A DNA stretch of 29,803 bases, taken from NCBI GenBank assembly GCA_029881015.1, contig JAOUNK010000004.1:1-29803 (forward strand), in the 5' to 3' direction. The stretch's first letter is position 1. Every line of letters begins with the position of its first letter. Both the position numbers and the translations under genes were made by a program. Positions 23,797-29,803 of the stretch are shown one piece after another. Source of the stretch: Gammaproteobacteria bacterium. Its GTDB lineage: Bacteria > Pseudomonadota > Gammaproteobacteria > Steroidobacterales > Woeseiaceae. The notes beneath the pieces are model-generated. The model ran no database searches. It saw nothing but the letters and a program-made list of their open reading frames with translations, and was not told the origin of the DNA.

Positions 23797-24183
23797 ATGC
23801 TGGTTTCACCCGCCGATGTCGTTGCCAAGGCCAAGGCGACGATCAAGGAATGCTCCGTTCGCGACGTGCGCGATTGCCTCAACGAGGGTACCGTACTCAT
23901 CGACATTCGTGAGCGCACGGAATATCAGCGCGGCCATCTTCCGGGGGCGATGATCATTCCGCGCGGGCTGCTCGAATTCGAGATAATTCCAGCGCTGGAA
24001 CGGCTGGGTACCGACACTCCGGTGGCTGAGCACGACATCGTCCTCTACTGCGGCACCGGCGGACGTTCGGCACTGGCCGCGAAGTCGCTCGACGCCATGG
24101 GCTTTCGCAACGTCAAGTCGATGGACGGTGGCATCGTCGCCTGGGCGGAAGCGAAACTGCCTCTGGTAACCCCTACGGCGTAA
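23797..24183 (+). CDS. Single-domain rhodanese
   Basis: A 128-residue rhodanese. The active-site loop is YCGTGGRS with catalytic C85, and the conserved DIRERTEYQRGHLPGA block is present. There is no signal peptide, so it is cytoplasmic. It starts one base after the cytochrome gene stop, last in this group. A cytoplasmic rhodanese fits as the entry enzyme that loads sulfane sulfur on TusA and DsrE3A; in many other sHdr loci rhd lies right beside tusA, while here it follows sor genes. Its end overlaps the convergent MBL gene by 11 bases. Confidence 0.92.
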   Translation: MLVSPADVVAKAKATIKECSVRDVRDCLNEGTVLIDIRERTEYQRGHLPGAMIIPRGLLEFEIIPALERLGTDTPVAEHDIVLYCGTGGRSALAAKSLDAMGFRNVKSMDGGIVAWAEAKLPLVTPTA

Positions 24184-25099
24184 AACAGGCCAGGTCGTCG
24201 GCCACCGACACCTCGCCGCCATAACGTTTCCTTACCAGCGACACGTTGGCCGCGAGATCCGCCAGGCTGCGCGCCATGAAGTGACTCAGAACGAGCTGTC
24301 CGGGATCCGCCTCGAAGGCGACATTGCCGATTACCGACGGCGGTGCGTGCAAACGCCGGCCGACGCCGCTCACATCCTCTGGCACCGCCATGTGCATGAC
24401 GAGAATGGAGGCTTCCTTTGCGAATTCCGTAAAGGCCGGGTCGCTGCCATTCTGGTCGCTGCCGAACACAAGGGTCGCGTCCCCTGCACGCACGCGAAAC
24501 GCGACAGCCGGCACGATGCCATGCGGTACCCGCATGCCCTCCACCACCAGGTCGTCACTCGTCCACAGTAAGGCCGTCTCGCCAGGCGCTATCTCAAGCG
24601 GCGTGAGCATTGGTGTGTTCCTGGTGCCGTCGAGAAATGCCGAAAGATAGGCGTAGGCCCCACTGTCCCTGGCCAACATGGCGGCCAGAAATGCCTTGAG
24701 TCCGGGGAATTCGCCATCGCCATCGGGGCCGGCGACGCGCAGCGGTCGATCGCGAGCCGCAAAGCTGCCGGACTTGAGCAGCGCCGGGAAATCCGCCGAA
24801 TGATCGGTGTGCAGGTGGCTGAGACCCACGAAGTCGAGGTCCTCGAAGCGAGCCCCGGCTTCCCCGAAGCGCAGGAACGAACCGCCGCCGGCGTCAATCA
24901 ATGCCCGCGCCCTGCCGTCAATCCAGACAAGGTAGGCAGAAGACGCACGACCGTCGTCGGCGACAGGCCCACCGGAACCCAGCACCTGCAGCGTAACGCC
25001 GGACGATTCCGGGCAAGCCCCCTGCGGCGGCTGGCACGCAGCCAGCGCCATGCATGCGACCAAAGTCGATAGCCGCTTGATGAAAATGCGTATTGTCAC
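24173..25099 (-). CDS. MBL-fold metallo-hydrolase lipoprotein
   Basis: A 308-residue product starting with GTG at 25099, which follows GAGGGG at good spacing. A lipoprotein signal ends in MALAAC (C22). The metal-binding motif is HLHTDH (H95, H97, D99, H100) in SHLHTDHSAD, and later metal-site residues appear in HMAVPE and SHFMAR. The fold resembles arylsulfatase-/RNase Z-like MBL hydrolases. It differs from the soluble persulfide dioxygenase (ETHE1) in length and export. It is divergent from the hydrogenase operon. A role in periplasmic sulfur chemistry is possible but not shown. Confidence 0.8.
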   Translation of the reverse strand: MTIRIFIKRLSTLVACMALAACQPPQGACPESSGVTLQVLGSGGPVADDGRASSAYLVWIDGRARALIDAGGGSFLRFGEAGARFEDLDFVGLSHLHTDHSADFPALLKSGSFAARDRPLRVAGPDGDGEFPGLKAFLAAMLARDSGAYAYLSAFLDGTRNTPMLTPLEIAPGETALLWTSDDLVVEGMRVPHGIVPAVAFRVRAGDATLVFGSDQNGSDPAFTEFAKEASILVMHMAVPEDVSGVGRRLHAPPSVIGNVAFEADPGQLVLSHFMARSLADLAANVSLVRKRYGGEVSVADDLACFTP

Positions 25100-25153
25100 G
25101 AAAAACCCCTCAGCGTATTCGTATTAACCGACATAGTACTTCACGATTTCTTT

Positions 25154-25171
25154 TATTAGCTTCATCTAATA
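25154..25171. promoter_or_regulatory. Operator-like dyad upstream of the hydrogenase operon (copy 3, perfect)
   Basis: TATTAG-N6-CTAATA is a perfect inverted repeat with a 6-base spacer. It lies 12 bases before the GTG start of the maturation protease gene, between any promoter and the ribosome site, where bound protein would block transcription. It lies in the 84-base divergent gap shared with the MBL gene. This is the best copy of the three shared dyads. Confidence 0.6.
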
Positions 25172-25183
25172 GAGAAAGGTCCA

Positions 25184-25684
25184 GTGGCGAATAATACGAA
25201 CAAAATCGCTGTCGTTGGAATTGGAAACAGCCTTCTGACGGACGATGGCGCCGGCATCCACACCCTAGAGCGGTTCGCCGCAAGCAACGACGACGACAGC
25301 GTCTGTTGTCTCGACGGCGGCACCGTCGGACTCGCCCTCCTCGATCGCTTCGCCAACCTCGACGGCCTGATCGCGCTCGACGCCATGAAGCTCGGCAAGC
25401 CCCCCGGCGCCGTGACCGTCCTGCTTGGCGAAGACATGGACCGGCATCTTCGCAACCAGAAAGGCAGTGTGCACGAAGTCGGCCTGTCCGACCTCATGGA
25501 CGCGCTTCGCCTGCAGGGTGAGCTGCCCGACAAGCGCGCCCTCATCGGTATCGAACCCGAAGACATGGACTGGGGCACAGAACCCACTCCCGTCGTTGCT
25601 GCGGCCGTACCCCAAGCCGCGGCACTGGCCCACGACCTCGTTCGCAGCTGGCGCGCCGGGGTAAACCCGGAGTTGCGCTCATGA
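25184..25684 (+). CDS. [NiFe]-hydrogenase maturation protease (HupD/HyaD family)
   Basis: A 166-residue endopeptidase that removes the C-terminal tail of the hydrogenase large subunit after nickel insertion. The family signature GIGNSLLTDDGAG is at residues 12-24. Probable nickel-binding residues are D21, D66 (LDAMK) and H97 (VHEVGL). Start GTG at 25184 follows AGAAAGG. It is the first gene of the hydrogenase operon, just after operator-like dyad copy 3, and overlaps the next gene by four bases (ATGA). Confidence 0.9.
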   Translation: MANNTNKIAVVGIGNSLLTDDGAGIHTLERFAASNDDDSVCCLDGGTVGLALLDRFANLDGLIALDAMKLGKPPGAVTVLLGEDMDRHLRNQKGSVHEVGLSDLMDALRLQGELPDKRALIGIEPEDMDWGTEPTPVVAAAVPQAAALAHDLVRSWRAGVNPELRS

Positions 25685-26073
25685 CGACCCAACAGGAAGT
25701 ACAGGCCCCGGCTTCGCCATTCCATGGGAACGTGCGTCCCATCCTGAACGAAGTCAAACACGCACTCGACAAACTGCTCGAGACGGACATTCCGACGACG
25801 ATTGACCTTGCCAGCCTGCCATTCGGGCCCGGTGAACTGGAGTACCTGGAAGCGACCCTTGGAACGGGCGAGCTTTCCGCGAGACTGGATGCGCTGGGTA
25901 GCAGCCGCATCCGCGAAACGATCTATCCGGGCGTGTGGTGGGTGGAACACCGCAACGCCTTTGACGAGATTGTTGGTCGTTACATCGAAATCACACGATC
26001 ACCCGAGATCTTGTCATCACAAGACGCCGACATTGCTGCCGGCCGCGCTCGTCTCGAGAATCAATTCGAGTAA
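25681..26073 (+). CDS. HupH/HyaF-like hydrogenase expression protein (short)
   Basis: A 130-residue protein resembling the C-terminal domain of HupH/HyaF: a helical start, then LPFGPGELEYLE, and YPGVWWVEHRNAFDEIVGRY followed by IEITRSPEIL. Full-length HupH is about 280 residues, so this is a one-domain form. The family aids maturation of the small subunit or its iron-sulfur clusters. It overlaps the protease gene by four bases and precedes the small subunit gene by 25 bases. Confidence 0.75.
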   Translation: MTTQQEVQAPASPFHGNVRPILNEVKHALDKLLETDIPTTIDLASLPFGPGELEYLEATLGTGELSARLDALGSSRIRETIYPGVWWVEHRNAFDEIVGRYIEITRSPEILSSQDADIAAGRARLENQFE

Positions 26074-26098
26074 GCCATTTTTAGCGGGAGGAAACAGC

Positions 26099-27154
26099 AT
26101 GAAGAACAGACCGACCGTTGGGGAAATTTTGCAGGCGAAGGGGGTTTCGCGACGCGGTTTTCTCAAATACTGTGCAACGACGGCATCGATACTTGCCTTG
26201 CCGCCGAGCATGATTCCTCGCATCGCCGCGGCTATCGAGAACACGCGCCGGCCATCGGTGATCTGGTTGTCTTTCCAGGAGTGCACGGGGTGCACGGAGT
26301 CGCTGACGCGTTCGGCCGCACCGACGGTCGAGGGACTGATCTTCGACGCCATTTCACTCGACTATCACCATACGCTGCAAGCGGCAGCAGGCGAGCAGGC
26401 CGAGGCCGCTCGTCACGCTGCGATGGAAGAGAACGACGGTGGCTACCTGGTGCTGGTCGATGGCTCGATTCCTCTCGGTAACCCGGGATTCTCGACCATC
26501 GCGGGCATCAGCAATGTCGAGATGCTCAAGGAAACGGTAGCCGGCGCGGCCGCTGTCGTAGCCATCGGCTCCTGCGCTGCCTTTGGCGGCATTCCGGGCG
26601 CTGACCCGAATCCGACGGGCGCTGTTTCGGTCATGGATCTCGTCAAGGACAAACCGGTCATCAACGTTCCGGGTTGCCCGCCGATCCCGATGGTCATGAC
26701 CGCCGTACTCACGCACTTCCTGACCTTCGGCACGATTCCGGACCTCGACAAGCACGGTCGCCCCATGACGTTCTTCGGCACAACGATCCACGATCGCTGT
26801 TACCGCCGTCCGTTCTACGAGCAGGGCAAGTTCGCCAAGACATTTGACGATGAAGGTGCGAAAGCGGGCTGGTGCCTGTTCAAACTCGGTTGCAAGGGAC
26901 CGACGACTTACAACGCCTGTGCCACGACCAAGTGGAACAGCGGAACGAGCTTCCCGATCGAGGCCGGACACCCGTGCCTCGGTTGCTCAGAGCCCAACTT
27001 CTGGGACCGTGGCGGGTTCTACGAGCCGTTGTCGACCGGCCACTTCGGGAGCGGCGAAAAACTCGCCGGTGCAGCCGTTGCCGGCGTCGCGCTCGGCGTC
27101 GCCGCTGCCGCAGCGGGCCGTCGCAGACAAGCCAAATTTACAGGGGAGGGATGA
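26099..27154 (+). CDS. hynS: [NiFe]-hydrogenase small subunit, group 1e type (HynS)
   Basis: A 351-residue subunit. The frame is open upstream, but ATG at 26099 follows GGGAGGAA and starts at the Tat signal (SRRGFLKYC, R18-R19). Proximal cluster ligands are C62, C65, C159 and C193; distal ligands H231, C234, C259 and C265; medial ligands C274, C293 and C296. The proximal motif is ECTGCTES, without the extra cysteine of oxygen-tolerant enzymes. A C-terminal Ala/Gly-rich helix with a following RRR (about 323-343) would anchor it on the periplasmic face. The order hynS-isp1-isp2-hynL defines the group 1e arrangement known from Allochromatium. Confidence 0.95.
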   Translation: MKNRPTVGEILQAKGVSRRGFLKYCATTASILALPPSMIPRIAAAIENTRRPSVIWLSFQECTGCTESLTRSAAPTVEGLIFDAISLDYHHTLQAAAGEQAEAARHAAMEENDGGYLVLVDGSIPLGNPGFSTIAGISNVEMLKETVAGAAAVVAIGSCAAFGGIPGADPNPTGAVSVMDLVKDKPVINVPGCPPIPMVMTAVLTHFLTFGTIPDLDKHGRPMTFFGTTIHDRCYRRPFYEQGKFAKTFDDEGAKAGWCLFKLGCKGPTTYNACATTKWNSGTSFPIEAGHPCLGCSEPNFWDRGGFYEPLSTGHFGSGEKLAGAAVAGVALGVAAAAAGRRRQAKFTGEG

Positions 27155-27155
27155 T

Positions 27156-27809
27156 ATGGACCTTCTTGAATTTGCCAAGGGCCCTGCACTGCAGGTAGCC
27201 GCATACATCCTGGTAGCAGGATCGATCTGGCGTTTCGTCGGGATCATGCTCCTGAAGGAAAAACCGGACTATTCCGAACCGCGCAAGAGCGCCGGCATAC
27301 TGGCGGCCTTGAAGGTCATCTACACGCGCAGTTTTTCGGCGGCGCCGTTCAAACGCGCAACGATGTACCCGAAGATGATGGCCTACGTGATGCATATCGG
27401 CCTGTTTGCGGTCGTTTTCCTGTTTGTCCCTCACATCATGTTCTTCGAGGGATTTCTCGGGTTCGAATGGCCGGGACTGCCGAACAGCGTGATCTTCTTC
27501 CTCGCCGTTGCTGCCGTCGTCTCGGGTATCGCCCTGCTCGTCAGGCGTTTAACCAATCCGGTGCTCAGGTTGATCTCCAACTTCGACGACTACTTCAGCT
27601 GGCTGGTAACCATCCTCCCGTTCGTGACGGGACTGATGATCCCGGTACGCATGGGTGTTCGTTACGAGACATTGCTGGCGATCCACATCCTCTCAGTCGC
27701 CTTGCTCATGATCTGGCTTCCGTTCGGCAAGCTGGGCCACACGTTCCTCGTGTTCATCACGCGTGGTACGACGGGCATGGTATTTGAACGCAAGGGGGCG
27801 AAGACATGA
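27156..27809 (+). CDS. isp1: Isp1, cytochrome b-like membrane subunit
   Basis: A 217-residue membrane protein with about five hydrophobic helices. ATG at 27156 is chosen because GGGGAGGG precedes it; it starts one base after the hynS stop. Histidines that could bind haem b appear in YVMHIGLF, VPHIMFF, LLAIHILS and KLGHTF. It resembles the NarI/DsrM family. It should take electrons from the hydrogenase to Isp2 or the quinone pool. The following gene overlaps by four bases (ATGA). Confidence 0.88.
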   Translation: MDLLEFAKGPALQVAAYILVAGSIWRFVGIMLLKEKPDYSEPRKSAGILAALKVIYTRSFSAAPFKRATMYPKMMAYVMHIGLFAVVFLFVPHIMFFEGFLGFEWPGLPNSVIFFLAVAAVVSGIALLVRRLTNPVLRLISNFDDYFSWLVTILPFVTGLMIPVRMGVRYETLLAIHILSVALLMIWLPFGKLGHTFLVFITRGTTGMVFERKGAKT

Positions 27810-29167
27810 CCACTGTAGACGGCAGACACACCATTGATCGTGAGGCCGAGCGCCTGGCCTACAAGCCGCCCGAGATTCGTCACGACAAGCAGGGCGACAT
27901 GGGCCCGAAAGAGCGCATCGACGCCGCGATGTACAATTTTGTCAAGAACTTCAACACGCAGACCGCGTCGTATCTCGATGGCTGCCTGCACTGCGGCATG
28001 TGTGCGGACGCCTGCCATTTCCATGTCCGCACGGACGATCCTCGATACACGCCAATCTGGAAGATCGAGCTGTTCAAGCGCACGTATAAACGGCAGGTCG
28101 GACCATTCGCGTTCTTCTATCGCCTGCTCGGGCTGAAGAGAAAAGTAACGCTCCAGGACCTCGAGGAGTGGCAGCACCTGATCTATGACAGCTGCACGGT
28201 TTGCGGTCGTTGTTCACTGGTTTGCCCGATGGGCATCGACATCGCCGGCCTGGTCTCCATGGCTCGGCACGGCATGTTCAAGGCCGGCCTCGTTCCACAC
28301 GAGCTGCACGAAGTTGCCAGGACATCGGCCGAAACCGGAAGTCCACTCGGAATATCGCCCGAGAAATTCGACGAACGGGTCGAGTGGATGGCCGATGAGC
28401 ACGACGTCGACATCCCGATGGACGTGGATCAAGCCGATGTGCTCGCCGTAATGTCATCGATCGAGATCAACAAGTACCCGCAATCGATCGCGGCCACAGC
28501 CAAGATCCTCAATGCCGCTGGTGAAAGCTGGACCTTCCGCACAGACGGTTTCGAGGCAACCAACTTCGGCTTGCTGTCGGGAAATCCCGAATGGCAGAAG
28601 GCATCCACGATGAAAATCATCGATGCCGCGATAAAGATCGGTGCCAAGACCGTGGTCCTGCCGGAATGCGGTCACGCCTACATGGCATTGCGCTGGCAAG
28701 GTGCGAACATGTACGGCAAACCGCTGCCGTTCAAGGTCCTGCACATCTCCGAGTACATGGCGGACGCACTGAACTCCGGCAAGATCAAGGTGAAAAAGGT
28801 CGACAAGAGTGTCACCTACCATGACCCGTGCCAGGTGTCGCGCCGCGGTGGCGCGACCCAGGCTGCCCGCGACGTTATCAGGCACCTGGGCGTGGATTTC
28901 CGCGAGATGGAGTACGGCGGCGACTACAACTGGTGCTGTGGCGGTGGCGGTGGCGTAGTCACCATCAAACGTGCCGACCCGCTGAGACACCGGGCATTCA
29001 AACTGAAGATGGACCAGGTTGAGAAGACCGAGGCCGATGAACTGTTGTCCAGCTGTGCCAATTGCAGGCAGAGCTTTGACGACTCCCAGCAGCATTTCAA
29101 CTGGGATTACACAATGGGTAGCCTCATGGAAATGGTTGCCGAAAACCTTGAGGGGGGCAAATCATGA
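27806..29167 (+). CDS. isp2: Isp2, HdrD-like iron-sulfur protein of the hydrogenase operon
   Basis: A 453-residue cytoplasmic protein. Two ferredoxin-type motifs lie at C60/C63/C66/C70 (CLHCGMCADAC) and C130/C133/C136/C140 (CTVCGRCSLVC). The C-terminal half has a CCG-type domain with C342 (DPCQVS), C377-C378 (NWCCGGG) and C417/C420 (SCANC); an earlier ECGHAYM (C288) corresponds to the degenerate first CCG. This makes it a relative of HdrD/DsrK. With Isp1 it may link H2 oxidation to cytoplasmic disulfide or sulfur chemistry. Overlap ATGA with hynL follows. Confidence 0.92.
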   Translation: MTTVDGRHTIDREAERLAYKPPEIRHDKQGDMGPKERIDAAMYNFVKNFNTQTASYLDGCLHCGMCADACHFHVRTDDPRYTPIWKIELFKRTYKRQVGPFAFFYRLLGLKRKVTLQDLEEWQHLIYDSCTVCGRCSLVCPMGIDIAGLVSMARHGMFKAGLVPHELHEVARTSAETGSPLGISPEKFDERVEWMADEHDVDIPMDVDQADVLAVMSSIEINKYPQSIAATAKILNAAGESWTFRTDGFEATNFGLLSGNPEWQKASTMKIIDAAIKIGAKTVVLPECGHAYMALRWQGANMYGKPLPFKVLHISEYMADALNSGKIKVKKVDKSVTYHDPCQVSRRGGATQAARDVIRHLGVDFREMEYGGDYNWCCGGGGGVVTIKRADPLRHRAFKLKMDQVEKTEADELLSSCANCRQSFDDSQQHFNWDYTMGSLMEMVAENLEGGKS

Positions 29168-29803
29168 GCTCTCGAATTGTAGTTGATCCCATCACCCGCA
29201 TCGAAGGCCACCTCCGCATCGAAGCACAGATGGATGGCAACCAGATTGGCCAGGCCTACTCGTCCGGCACAATGGTTCGCGGTATCGAAATCATCCTGCA
29301 AGGCAGAGATCCGCGTGATGCATGGGCATTCGCACAACGCATCTGTGGCGTATGCACACTCGTGCATGGTGTAGCCTCGATTCGCTCGGTAGAAAATGCG
29401 ATTGGCGCCAAGATTCCTCCGAATGCCGAATTGATTCGCAACCTCATGATCGGTGCGCAATACATCCACGACCATGTCATGCACTTCTATCACCTGCATG
29501 CTCTGGACTGGGTGGACGTCGTCTCCGCCCTGAGCGCCGACCCGAAAGCAACAGCCGCCCTGGCGACGTCGCTGAGCAGCTACCCGCGATCGTCTGAAGG
29601 CTACTTCCGCGATGTGCAGAAGAAGGTCCGGGACTTCGTGGAAGCGGGACAGCTCGGTATCTTCGCGAAAGCCTACTGGGGGCACCCGGAGTACAAACTT
29701 CCGCCGGAAGCGAACCTGATGGCGGTCGCGCACTACCTCGATGCCCTTGAATGGCAGCGCGACGTGGCACGCCTGCACGCGATCTTCGGCGGCAAGAACC
29801 CGC
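29164..29803 (+). CDS. hynL: [NiFe]-hydrogenase large subunit (HynL), cut by the window end
   Basis: The first 213 residues are visible. They begin MSSRIVVDPITRIEGHLRIE, and the N-terminal nickel-binding motif RICGVC (C61, C64) is present, followed by the usual HDHVMHFYHLHALDW block. The C-terminal second CxxC and the cleaved tail lie outside the window. It pairs with HynS in the periplasm to form the Ni-Fe active site. The gene is in frame and intact as far as seen. Confidence 0.96.
   Translation, partial: MSSRIVVDPITRIEGHLRIEAQMDGNQIGQAYSSGTMVRGIEIILQGRDPRDAWAFAQRICGVCTLVHGVASIRSVENAIGAKIPPNAELIRNLMIGAQYIHDHVMHFYHLHALDWVDVVSALSADPKATAALATSLSSYPRSSEGYFRDVQKKVRDFVEAGQLGIFAKAYWGHPEYKLPPEANLMAVAHYLDALEWQRDVARLHAIFGGKNP

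Overview
The window is about 30 kb of GC-rich, tightly packed bacterial chromosome. The gene set points to a sulfur- and hydrogen-oxidising lithotrophic proteobacterium, most likely a gammaproteobacterium of the Chromatiales, Ectothiorhodospiraceae or Woeseiaceae kind. This placement rests on gene content only; no 16S or tRNA gene is visible. No CRISPR array, insertion sequence or phage gene was seen.

Layout. (a) 1-3050, plus strand: the 3' end of a PlsC-like acyltransferase, a wax-ester synthase/DGAT, a secreted zinc metallopeptidase, and a lipoprotein with one c-type haem motif. (b) 3047-4759, minus: a long cysteine-desulfurase-like PLP enzyme. (c) 4862-14767, minus: a near-continuous operon read right to left as dsrE-like, hdrC1, hdrB1, hdrA, hyp, hdrC2, hdrB2, a Cys-rich small protein, lbpA, an ArsR-type regulator, a FadL-type porin and a DUF302-like exported protein. 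This is the sulfur-oxidising heterodisulfide reductase-like (sHdr) system. (d) 14819-20082, minus: histone-deacetylase-like protein, two radical SAM proteins of the LipS1/LipS2 type, an sLpl-type lipoate-protein ligase, and a glutamine-amidotransferase-like pseudoenzyme. This looks like the machinery that lipoylates LbpA. (e) 20177-24183, plus: DsrE3A, TusA, a clear terminator, a YeiH-type anion exporter, a SorA-like sulfite dehydrogenase with its cytochrome lipoprotein, and a rhodanese. (f) 24173-25099, minus: an MBL-fold lipoprotein. (g) 25184-29803, plus: hydrogenase maturation protease, a HupH-like protein, [NiFe]-hydrogenase small subunit, Isp1, Isp2 and the first 213 residues of the large subunit, in the hynS-isp1-isp2-hynL order of group 1e.

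How they fit. Rhodanese, TusA and DsrE proteins would relay sulfane sulfur to the cytoplasmic sHdr complex, which works with lipoylated LbpA and releases sulfite. The exporter could move sulfite or sulfate out, and the Tat-exported SorAB pair would oxidise sulfite in the periplasm. The hydrogenase feeds H2 electrons through Isp1/Isp2, and Isp2 is itself related to HdrD.

Main new observation: the three major intergenic gaps (before dsrE at 14767, between the HDAC-like gene and dsrE3A, and before the hydrogenase operon) each carry the same dyad, TATTAG-N6-CTAATA or a close variant, with a 6-base spacer in all three. The operon also encodes an ArsR repressor whose two cysteines (C42 and C108) match the spacing of the persulfide sensor SqrR. 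I infer one sulfane-sulfur-responsive regulon covering sHdr, lipoate assembly, DsrE3A-TusA and the hydrogenase.
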